A stretch of DNA of 64,000 nt from an uncultured Clostridia bacterium (GTDB lineage Bacteria > Bacillota > Clostridia > Christensenellales > Borkfalkiaceae), in assembly GCA_947627665.1 (NCBI GenBank), contig CANQWX010000003.1:57743-121742 (forward strand), in the 5' to 3' direction. Position 1 is the first letter of the stretch, and every line of letters begins with the position of its first letter. Of this stretch, positions 16,323-24,200 are shown piece after piece. A program made the translations under genes and the position numbers. The notes beneath the pieces are model-generated. The model did no database searches. It had not been told where the DNA came from and worked only from the letters and a program-made list of their open reading frames with translations.

Positions 16323-17545
16323 AGGCGTGCGTGTTCACCCTCGGGTGCAAGATGAACGAGGTGGAAAGCTCTTCCCTCATGCGCGGGCTGGAAGAGCGCG
16401 GCTACGAGGTGACGGACGTTCCCTGTTATGCCGATCTGTATGTGCTCAACACCTGCGCGGTGACGGCGGAGGCGGAGCGGAAATCCCGTCAGGCGGTCGC
16501 CCGTCTGAGAAAATTCAATCCCGCCGCTCCCGTCGTGGTGTGCGGCTGCGCCTCGGAGCAGAACGGGGAGGCGTTTTACGGAAAAGAGGGCGTAACGCTC
16601 GTGCTCGGCGCGCAGAACAAGGGCAGGTTGTTGGAGGCGCTGGAAACGCAGGGCATATTCCGCGAAACGGAGCGCGGCTTTTGCGAGCTGCCGCCCCCCA
16701 AACAGACCAAGACCCGCGCATTTTTGCGCATCCAGGACGGCTGCGACCGCTTCTGTTCCTATTGCCTGATCCCTTACCTGCGCGGCAGGAGCCGTTCGCG
16801 GAGCGCGGAGAGCGTGCTGCAAGAGGCGCGGGCTTGCGGCGCAAAGGAGATCGTGCTCACGGGCGTGGACATCTCCTCCTACCGCGACGGCAACGTCGGC
16901 TTGGGCGAATTGTTGCTTTCGCTGAAAGACATCCCCGCGCGCATACGGCTCGGGTCCCTCGAAGAGGGGATCGCAGACGAAAAATTCCTTCGGCAGATGC
17001 GGGAAGCGGGCAACGCCTTGCCGCACTTCCATCTCTCCCTCCAGAGCGGCTCCACGGCGGTGCTCAAAGCCATGAACCGCCGCTATACGCGGGAGGAATA
17101 CCTTGCCTGCTGCCGCAAAATCTACGAATATTTCCCCGACGCCGCGATCACCACGGACATCATCGCGGGCTTCCCGACCGAAACGGAGGAGGACTTTGCG
17201 CAGTCCCTCTCTCTCATCGCGGAAGCGGGGCTGGCGCGGGTGCATTGTTTTCCGTTCTCCCCCCGCCCCGGCACGGCGGCGGCGAAAAAAAAGGCGCTTC
17301 CCGCAGAGGTGAAGCGGGAGCGCATGGCGCGCCTGACGGAGGCGGCAAAGCGCGCCGAAAGCGAATACATATCGCGTTTTTTGGGAACGGAGCGCACTGT
17401 TCTCTTTGAAGAGGACGGGGGATATTCCGAAAACTATATCCGCGTCTATGCGGATGGCGCGCAAGAGGGCATGCTCGCCCGCGTGAAACTCATCAAACCG
17501 TATCGGGACGGCGCTTTTGCCGAAATCAAGGAGGAAATCAAATGA
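16319..17545 (+). CDS. mtaB: tRNA t6A37 methylthiotransferase MtaB
   Basis: A radical-SAM methylthiotransferase of 408 residues. The N-terminal UPF0004 domain supplies Cys10, Cys46 and probably Cys77 for the auxiliary 4Fe-4S cluster. The radical-SAM motif is CDRFCSYC (Cys142, 146, 149). A C-terminal TRAM-like region follows. Sequence blocks such as LGCKMNEVES and the GFPTETEEDF block fit the MtaB branch (ms2t6A37 formation on tRNA) rather than MiaB or RimO. The gene overlaps rsmE and the HIT gene by four bases each. Confidence 0.9.
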   Translation: MKACVFTLGCKMNEVESSSLMRGLEERGYEVTDVPCYADLYVLNTCAVTAEAERKSRQAVARLRKFNPAAPVVVCGCASEQNGEAFYGKEGVTLVLGAQNKGRLLEALETQGIFRETERGFCELPPPKQTKTRAFLRIQDGCDRFCSYCLIPYLRGRSRSRSAESVLQEARACGAKEIVLTGVDISSYRDGNVGLGELLLSLKDIPARIRLGSLEEGIADEKFLRQMREAGNALPHFHLSLQSGSTAVLKAMNRRYTREEYLACCRKIYEYFPDAAITTDIIAGFPTETEEDFAQSLSLIAEAGLARVHCFPFSPRPGTAAAKKKALPAEVKRERMARLTEAAKRAESEYISRFLGTERTVLFEEDGGYSENYIRVYADGAQEGMLARVKLIKPYRDGAFAEIKEEIK

Positions 17546-17880
17546 ACGACTGTATTTTTTGCAAGATCGTTGCGGGGGAGATCCCTTCCGCCAAGGTCTA
17601 CGAGGACGACGAGATCCTCATCTTCAAGGACATCGCGCCCATTGCGAAGATCCATCTCCTGTGCGTGCCGAAGGAACATTTCGCCTATCTGAGCGAGGTG
17701 GACGCGGAGCGCGCCGACCTGCTCGGCAGAACGCTCGAAAAGATCGGGAAGCTGCAACAAAAACTCGGGCTGAACGACGGCTACCGCCTCGTCGTGAACC
17801 AGGGGGAGAACGCGGGGCAGACGGTGCACCATTTGCATATCCACATTCTCGGCGGAGAATCCCTTCCGTGGGGGAAGTGA
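17542..17880 (+). CDS. HIT-family nucleotide hydrolase (HinT-like)
   Basis: A 112-residue protein of the Hint branch. Cys4 and Cys7 (with downstream histidines) form the zinc site seen in many bacterial members. The active-site triad motif HHLHIHIL is at 96-103. The family hydrolyses adenosine phosphoramidates and similar nucleotide conjugates. Its ATG overlaps the mtaB stop codon, and the gene ends at the start of tag. Confidence 0.9.
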   Translation: MNDCIFCKIVAGEIPSAKVYEDDEILIFKDIAPIAKIHLLCVPKEHFAYLSEVDAERADLLGRTLEKIGKLQQKLGLNDGYRLVVNQGENAGQTVHHLHIHILGGESLPWGK

Positions 17881-18455
17881 TGCCCGCGGAAAAGAGGCGG
17901 TGCGATCTCGGCGGCGGGAGAAAAGGGGCCATTCCCGAAAAGGTCCTGCTCTACCATGATACGCGCTGGTGCAAGCCCGAACACCGGGACGGGGAGCTTT
18001 ATGCCATGCTCGTGCTGGAAGGAATGCAGGCGGGCGTGAATTGGGAACTGATCCTAAACAAGGAAGAAAATTTCCGCATGGCGTTCGACGGCTTCGACCC
18101 CAAGACCGTTGCAAATTACGGCGAGGAAAAAATCGAAGAACTGATGCGGGACAAGGGCATCATCCGCAACCGCAACAAGATCGAGGCGGCGATCACGAAC
18201 GCGCGCGCCTTTCTCAGAGTGCAGGAAGAGTTCGGAAGTTTCGATTCGTTTCTCTGGAGCTTTACGGACGGAAAGGTCGTCGACCACCATTTGTCGAGCG
18301 CAAAGGAGATGCCCGCAAAAGACGCGCTCTCGGAAAAGGTGAGCGCGGAACTCAAAAAGCGGGGTTTCAAATTTGTCGGCCCGACGATCGTCTATTCCTA
18401 TTTGCAGGGCGTCGGCGTCATCAACGACCATTGGGAACATTGCGAGTTTCGGTAA
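17880..18455 (+). CDS. tag: DNA-3-methyladenine glycosylase I
   Basis: Tag removes 3-methyladenine from alkylated DNA. The 191-residue protein carries the signature YHDTRW, then LYAMLVLEGMQAGVNWELIL with the substrate-pocket residues, FDPKTVANYG, and the C-terminal HWEHCEF that supplies His and Cys zinc ligands together with an N-terminal Cys. Length and order of motifs are normal. The ATG shares a base with the HIT stop codon. It is the last gene of this run; repeats follow directly. Confidence 0.9.
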   Translation: MPAEKRRCDLGGGRKGAIPEKVLLYHDTRWCKPEHRDGELYAMLVLEGMQAGVNWELILNKEENFRMAFDGFDPKTVANYGEEKIEELMRDKGIIRNRNKIEAAITNARAFLRVQEEFGSFDSFLWSFTDGKVVDHHLSSAKEMPAKDALSEKVSAELKKRGFKFVGPTIVYSYLQGVGVINDHWEHCEFR

Positions 18456-18594
18456 AAGTTTCGCACGATTCTTTGCTCGCATCGCCCCTTCCCCCCCCTT
18501 GCCCACCCCTTGAGGGGTGGGTGTCGCGCGCTTTGCGCGTGACGGAAGGGGTGTCGTAAACAAAAACACCACCTCAGTCACTTACGGTGCCATT

Positions 18595-18704
18595 CTCACA
18601 CGGGTAGAACCCCGTGTTCGGTCACCGTTCGCGCGGCAAATGCGCTCACTCATGTCGCATTGCGCCAACGATTATCAACCGTTGGCAGAAGGCAATGCTC
18701 CACC
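18595..18704 (+). repeat. 110-bp inverted repeat, copy A
   Basis: This segment recurs in reverse complement at 47407-47516 with one visible difference in 110 positions. It contains internal palindromes (CACGGGTAGAACCCCGTG and a CCAACG...CGTTGG stem), suggesting a structured RNA or DNA element. Apparent reading frames through it are not conserved coding sequence. Confidence 0.85.
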
Positions 18705-18756
18705 TCCTAAGGAGGCGCCTTATGTACCTACTCCAAGGGGTGGAGCGGTGCCATTA

Positions 18757-18791
18757 CCCCCTCCCACGGAGGGGGATTCAGGGGGTGGGCA
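18757..18791. repeat. 35-bp GC-rich interspersed module
   Basis: CCCCCTCC...GGAGGGGG hairpin followed by ATTCAGGGGGTGGGCA. Exact or near-exact copies lie at 45805-45839 and 45947-45981, and looser ones at 47618-47770. Confidence 0.8.
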
Positions 18792-19000
18792 TGTTCTAAT
18801 ACGTCACCCTGAGCTTGTCGAATGGGTGACGTCATATTTCGACTGCGCTCAATATGACGTGTAAATGTTCACCACTTCGGTGACATTTCTCACACGGGTA
18901 GAAGCCCGTGTAACGTCGCACTGCGTGCTCGTGCGCCCTTAGAAAAACAGAACGTGCGGGCGGGGCGGTCACCGTTCGCGCGGCAAATGCGCTACTTCGC

Positions 19001-19222
19001 CTAACGGCTCGTGCCGCCTAAGGAATTAGACATTAGAAAGGCGGGGCACTCATGTGCCTCGGCACAAATTTTGTCGAAGTTTCCGCGGAAGCCATTCCAG
19101 AACTCTTCCACGCCGTGATTTACGATGAGGTCCATGATGACCGTCCGCACCTTGTCCCGATACGGGGAATAGTCAAAATCCCGATGCCCGAAAAACGTTG
19201 CAGAAATCATTATCTTCTCCAT
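19001..19222 (-). pseudogene. Truncated SLOG-family (DUF1273-like) protein
   Basis: The reading frame gives 73 residues. The first 50 or so resemble the start of DUF1273/SLOG-type nucleotide-binding proteins (ATFFGHRDFDYSPY, then GVEEFWNGFRGNFDKICA), which are normally about 150 residues or more. After FDKICA the frame runs into sequence continuous with the adjoining repeat cluster and stops, so the nucleotide-binding fold cannot form. This looks like a gene cut short by repeat insertion or deletion. It is divergent from the tandem-HTH gene. Confidence 0.6.
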
Positions 19223-19276
19223 TAGTCAATGTATATATAGACACGGACTAATTTTGGCGAAATCATTATATCATAT

Positions 19277-19315
19277 CCCCAAAGACAATGTCTATAAAAT
19301 CATTGTCCTTTGGGG
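19277..19315. promoter_or_regulatory. Dyad-symmetric operator or hairpin before the tandem-HTH gene
   Basis: CCCCAAAGACAATG (19277-19290) is repeated inverted at 19301-19315 with one inserted base. Within the left arm AGACAATGTCT (19283-19293) is itself a near-perfect palindrome. The site lies 12 bases before the ATG at 19327, where a bound regulator would block expression. Confidence 0.5.
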
Positions 19316-19326
19316 AAAATTCTTTC

Positions 19327-19782
19327 ATGCAGATTTCGGTTGAATTTCAAAACAGGTTCAAGGAACTTTCGGAAGAATCGGGGGCCGTCAACAAGACGCT
19401 CGCCGCCGAAAAGATTGGGATCACCTATGCCACGTTCTCCAAAATTTACAACTACGGGATCGTGCCGAAGGTGTCCGTTTTGATCCGTATCGCCGATCGT
19501 TTCGGCGTTTCCCTGGAATATCTTTTGGCGCGCACCGAGAACGACCGTTTCCTCAAAGCCGAACCTTCCAAGACATTCCGGGAACGTTTGATCTTCCTGA
19601 AAGAGCAAAAGGGCTTGCCGTCGTTTTATGCGCTTGCGGACCGGATCCATATTCACAAGAGCAACATTTCGCAATGGCTTATCAAAAATTATCTTCCCGA
19701 TTTGGAGAGCCTGGAGATCCTTGCCGATTACTTCGGCGTATCCCTGGATTATCTGCTCGGCAGGACCGATCTCGAAAGTTAA
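19327..19782 (+). CDS. Regulator with two Cro/CI HTH domains in tandem
   Basis: A 151-residue protein made of two HTH domains of the same family: residues about 7-70 (ending IADRFGVSLEYLLARTE) and about 83-148 (ending LADYFGVSLDYLLGRTD). The matching closing segments show internal duplication. A chain with two HTHs can bind both halves of an operator without dimerising, or bind a long site. ATG at 19327 is chosen because residues start the first domain; an ATG at 19288 lies inside the palindrome. It is divergent from the broken SLOG-like gene, its probable former target. Confidence 0.8.
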   Translation: MQISVEFQNRFKELSEESGAVNKTLAAEKIGITYATFSKIYNYGIVPKVSVLIRIADRFGVSLEYLLARTENDRFLKAEPSKTFRERLIFLKEQKGLPSFYALADRIHIHKSNISQWLIKNYLPDLESLEILADYFGVSLDYLLGRTDLES

Positions 19783-19877
19783 AAAAGCTCCGCAATCCCG
19801 ATGATTTCTCACCTTCCCGTATAAAATTTCATCAATACGTCAAACATCCTCCCGACGCGTTCGTGGGGGTGTTTTTT

Positions 19878-20303
19878 ATGAGGCGGCTTTTCGGGATACT
19901 CGGCAACTGGTTGCTCGTCGTACTTATTGCGGGCTGCGCCTTCTTTTTCTACCTTCTGCTCCGCTCGCCCAAGCTCGGGCAGGGGGAGAGCTACACGTTT
20001 TATCTTGGCGAAAGTTCGTCCGCACGCGCCGTCACGGCCCGCTCGCCGCTCGCCAAACTCTTTTTGGGCGAAGTAAAGGGGGAGAGCGCGGTGTACCGCG
20101 GCGACTGCTACGAAGAACTCGTACAAAAGTACGGCGCAAAGCTCCTCTTCACCGAAAGGGCGGGCGGCGCGACGAGCTACTATCTCTATTCGCCCGGACT
20201 CGGCGGCGGCGTATCGCTCGGCGGGCAGCGGGTGAATTTGCAGATCGCGGTGCGGGACGGGCAGACGGTCGCGGGCACGCCGCTCATCTTCGGCGGCTGG
20301 TAA
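19878..20303 (+). CDS. Small membrane-anchored protein, unknown
   Basis: A 141-residue protein with one N-terminal membrane segment at about 8-28 and an extracytoplasmic domain of some 110 residues. I do not recognise the domain. In Clostridia the gene before spoIIQ is often one for a small exported protein (YwmB-like), but the resemblance here is too weak to name it. The ATG at 19878 follows a G-rich GGGGGT, and the M23 gene starts 89 bases downstream, so joint expression in sporulation is possible. Confidence 0.6.
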   Translation: MRRLFGILGNWLLVVLIAGCAFFFYLLLRSPKLGQGESYTFYLGESSSARAVTARSPLAKLFLGEVKGESAVYRGDCYEELVQKYGAKLLFTERAGGATSYYLYSPGLGGGVSLGGQRVNLQIAVRDGQTVAGTPLIFGGW

Positions 20304-20391
20304 AAGGGGCGCCCCGCGGGAAAAATGCCGCGGCAGGTATGATTTTTTTGCGGGTGGTCCATCATCTACATAAATTTTCGGAGGAGATCTC

Positions 20392-21078
20392 ATGAAAGAA
20401 AAGGAAAATACCGTACCTACTTCCAGAAAAAAGAAGATCGTGTCTGCCGTGATCCTCGCCGTGTGCGCGCTGTTGCTCGTTACGGCGATCGTGCTCACCG
20501 CATACTTTGTGACGGGCGGCAGCAGGCAAGTGCTCGAAGAACCGCCGATCAGCAGCGAGGACCCGCCCACAAGCGGCGATAACGATCCCCCTACGAGCGG
20601 ACAGGAGGACCCGCCCACAAGCGGCAATGAGGACCCGCCCACGAGCGGAGGGGAAAAGGTCGCCTTCATCGCGCCGCTCGGGGACGTCACCTGCTCGGTG
20701 GAATATCTGAAGATCTATGAGAACACCACTCTCGACAAGTGGTATTACCACAAGGCAGTGGACTACGCGGCGCCCGCGGGCACCGAGGTCAAGGCGATGG
20801 CAGACGGACAGGTGGTCAAGATCAGCCTCTCGGAGAAGCTCGGCAACCTCGTGGTACTGCAACATGCGGACGGCGTGCAGAGCGTCTACCGCTTCGTGGA
20901 ACCGATCCCCGCCTTAAAGGAGGGGGCCGCGGTGAAGCAGGGAGAGGTGATCGCCAAGGTCGCCGAAGCGTACGGCACCGAGGCGAACGACGGCACCCAT
21001 CTTCACCTCGAAATGACGCAGGAGGGCAAGGCGGTGGACCCTGCGGATTATATCGACGTCACCCTCGAGGAGAAATGA
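20392..21078 (+). CDS. M23 (LytM) metallopeptidase, SpoIIQ-like
   Basis: A 228-residue protein: cytosolic start, one membrane segment at about 16-40, a linker with four DPPTSG repeats (57-86), and an M23 domain. The zinc ligands look intact: HKAVD (His120, Asp124) and THLHLEM (His203, His205). SpoIIQ works with SpoIIIAH to form the channel between mother cell and forespore; clostridial SpoIIQ keeps these residues while the Bacillus form has lost one. A general cell-wall endopeptidase is the alternative. GGAGGAG precedes the ATG. Confidence 0.8.
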   Translation: MKEKENTVPTSRKKKIVSAVILAVCALLLVTAIVLTAYFVTGGSRQVLEEPPISSEDPPTSGDNDPPTSGQEDPPTSGNEDPPTSGGEKVAFIAPLGDVTCSVEYLKIYENTTLDKWYYHKAVDYAAPAGTEVKAMADGQVVKISLSEKLGNLVVLQHADGVQSVYRFVEPIPALKEGAAVKQGEVIAKVAEAYGTEANDGTHLHLEMTQEGKAVDPADYIDVTLEEK

Positions 21079-21083
21079 CCGCA

Positions 21084-21109
21084 AGGAGCGCGTCCCGCGC
21101 TCCTTTTTT
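21084..21109 (+). terminator. Intrinsic terminator after the M23 gene
   Basis: AGGAGCGCG (21084-21092) pairs with CGCGCTCCT (21096-21104), followed by a T-run. Confidence 0.85.
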
Positions 21110-21143
21110 ATGAAATTTTTTCGGGGGGAGGCGGCTGCGGGGG

Positions 21144-21172
21144 TTGCATTCCGTCAAAGGAAATGGTATAAT
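21144..21172 (+). promoter_or_regulatory. SigmaA promoter of the DUF4011 helicase gene
   Basis: TTGCAT (21144-21149), 17 bases, TATAAT (21167-21172). A small hairpin (GGACGG/CCGTCC, 21196-21212) lies in the 50-base leader. Confidence 0.7.
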
Positions 21173-21226
21173 CAAGTTAAAAAACGAGAAGAAGCGGACG
21201 GCCTTCCGTCCGCTTACGGGAGCGAC

Positions 21227-24200
21227 ATGCCCAAGCAAAAAAGAACGGAGATCAAGGACAAAATCACATTGACGCTTGAGCCGCCGAAGTACGTCGGTTA
21301 TCTCGACTGTCTGCTTGCGACCCCCGTCGTTGTGCACATTTCGAGCCGCGACGACGAGAGCCGCGAATGCAAGGTCGCGCTCTTCGACGGGGACGGGTTG
21401 ATCGTCCCCCACGAGGGGAGCTGCAGCCTGCCGTTCGAGAGCAAGGTGGAACATGTTGCCACGGGGGTATTCTCGCCCGTTTTTCTGGTGGACGCCGCCG
21501 CTCCCCGCGAAGTGGCCGTCACCGCCTCCGTCACGGTGGAGGGCAAGGAGATCTGCCGCGACACCCGCGCGGTAACGGTGCTCCCCTTCGACTGGTGGGA
21601 GGGGCTTAGCGGCAATCCCGAGCGGCTGGCGGCGTTTGTGCGCCCCCGCCTTTCGGACTGCGCGCGCGTGCTCGGCGAAGCGGGCAAACGGCTGCGGAAA
21701 TGGACGTCGGGCATGGATGTCTACGGCTACACGGGTGCGGATAAAAACGCCGTCCGCATGACGGCGGCGGCCATCTTTGCCGCCGTGAAAGAGCTTGGCA
21801 TCGAGCGAGAGGAGTGCTCTCTTTCCGCTCCCGTGCGGGCGTTTTCCCCCGATCTCACCCGCATGCGGCGCGGGAACGTCCTCGAGATCGCGCTTTTGGC
21901 GGCGGCTTGCCTCGAAGCGGCGAAGCTCAACCCCGTCCTCGCAGTGGGGGAGCGCGGCGTCGGCGTGGGGGTATGGCTGTACGACAGCTGCTTCCTCGAC
22001 GCCGTGACGGACGATGGCGAGATCGTCGGGAAGTACATCTCGGATGGGATCAACAATCTCAGTTTCTTCGACGCGGACGATCTTTTTGCCGACCGTAGCG
22101 TAAATTTCACTACTTCGGAAAAACATTTCGCGCGGCGCCTCGGCGACTATGAATATTTTACCGATGTGCGCAGGTGCCGTTTGGGGGGTGTTCCCGTCCT
22201 TCCGCTCAAGGGAAAGGACGCGCGGGGAACGGAACTCATCGGGCACGAGGAGATGTCGCCCGATACGGCACCCGCGCCCCTGCACGAACTCAAGAGCGCG
22301 GCGATCGAGGGGAAGCCCGCCAAAAACAAACTCTGGGAGAGGCGGCTCCTCGACCTCACGAGCCGCAACACCCTCCTCAATTTCACGGAGAAGGGCGCCC
22401 TCAGGGTGCGCGCGGACGACGCGGACACCCTTTTCCGCGACCTAAGCGCCTCCGAGGGAATGCGGCTCGCGGGCGGCGGCGGTACGGGGGAGATCAAGGC
22501 GGCGGAGCGCGAATTGCTCGGGCTTGAGCGCAGGCAGGGCATTTTGCGGGTGTGCGCGCAGGGAGAAGAACTTGCCGAAACGGCCCGTCTTTTGCAGCGG
22601 AAGAACCGCGAGGCGGACGAGGAAACGGGCGCCAAGATCCTCTATCTTGCGCTCGGCTTTCTCGAATACGTCGCCAAGGAGGACGGCAAGCGCCGCCGCG
22701 CGCCCCTCGTGCTCGTCCCCGCGGACATCGCGCGGGCAAAGGGGAACGAGGACTTCACCGTGAGCGTCGCCGAGGGCGAATACTTTGTCAACAGCACCCT
22801 GCTCGAATATCTCAAACAGGAGTTCAATCTCGACGTCCGCGGTTTGGGCGGGGACGTTTCCGCCCTCAAGATGAGCGAGATCTTTGCCATGGTGCTTGCG
22901 GAAACTGCGGGCATGAAGGGCTGGAAGGTCGTCAAGGACATCTATCTCTCCGTCTTTTCCTTCCGCCGCTATCTCATCTGGCACGACCTGCACACCCATT
23001 TCGGCGAACTCGGGAAGAACGCCGTCGTTTCCGCCCTTTTGGAGAACCGCATGGAGCGGCAGAACTTCGTCCCGCCCGCCGAGGAGGACGAGGGGGACCC
23101 CGCGGGGACCCTCTTGCCTCTCCCCGCCGACAGTTCGCAGTATTCGGCGGTGGCGCTCTCGCGCACGGGGGCGAGCTTTGTGCTGCACGGCCCGCCCGGC
23201 ACGGGCAAGAGCCAGACGATCACGAACATCATCGCAAACGCCCTCGAGGACGGCAAACGGGTGCTGTTCGTCGCCGAAAAGAAGGCGGCGCTCGACGTCG
23301 TGAAGAAGAGGCTCGACGCCATCGGGGCGGGGGATTTCTGCCTCGAACTGCACGCGGGCAAGGCGGATAAGGCGGAGGCCCTCAAAAAATTGGAAGCGAC
23401 GCTCGCGCTCGCGGGCGGGGCGGAGGAGTGCGCGGGCTTTTCCGCGCGCGCGGAGGAGATCCTCGGGCTAAGGGAGGAACTCAAAGCGCCCATGCTCGCC
23501 CTGCACAAGAAGCGGCGGCTCGGGCTATCGGTGTACGACGCCGTGCTGCTCTATCTCAAAAACAAGGACGCGCCCGACGTCATGGACATCGAGAGCGCCT
23601 TTTACGACACGCTGAGCGAGCGCAAGCTCGCCGAATGCAGGAGCCGTATCCTCTCGGCGGCGGCCGCCGCCAAAGAGTGCGGCGGGGTGGTGAATTCCCC
23701 CTTCTCCTACATCTGCCTTACGGAATATTCGCAGGGTCTGCGCGACAAACTTTTCTGCGCCGCGGAGGCGCTCCTCGCCGAGATCAAACATTTGAAGGCG
23801 TTTTTGGGGCTATTCCTCCAATTCTACCGCCAAAAGATCTCCACCGTCACGCGGAGAAAACTCGAAAACCTCTGCACGCTCGCGCGGAATTTCCGCACGG
23901 ACATGTATGCGAAATACTTCTCCTCCGTCACCGAGGAGGAATTCTACGTCTTTTACCATGCCAACCGTCTGCTCGACGAACGGTTCGCCTTCTACAACAG
24001 CCACTTCAAGGCGTTCGTCGATCTGGGGAAGGACTATCCCGAGATCAAGCGGGCGCTCGGGAGCGGAGAAAGTTACACCCGCAGCCGCGCGGCGCTGGCG
24101 GCGGGCAAACGGCTCTCCCGCGTCGCCCTGCACCCCCTCACGGAGGAGGACACCGCCAAATTTTTGCAGACCCTTGTGGATATCCGCGAGGCGACCGAAC

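Larger units (their letters stand above)
18456..18999. repeat. Non-coding repeat cluster (545 bp, no gene)
   Basis: I see no gene here. The stretch is a patchwork of short palindromic modules also found near 45.8-46.0 and 47.3-47.9 kb: a GC-rich hairpin at 18501-18530, a CACCTCAGTCAC module near 18570, the 110-bp element at 18595-18704, a 35-bp module at 18757-18791, a REP-like CACCCTGAGC...GGGTG hairpin at 18805-18830, and a partial second copy of the 110-bp element at about 18886-18990. Confidence 0.8.

Noticed and set aside
18541..18864. Apparent short coding frames in the repeat cluster
   Set aside because: They lie across palindromic repeats, lack starts with ribosome-binding sites, and the same frames appear in inverted copies elsewhere.
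20337..20375. SigmaF/sigmaG promoter before the SpoIIQ-like gene
   Set aside because: A GTATG is present, but no acceptable -10 box lies at the right distance.
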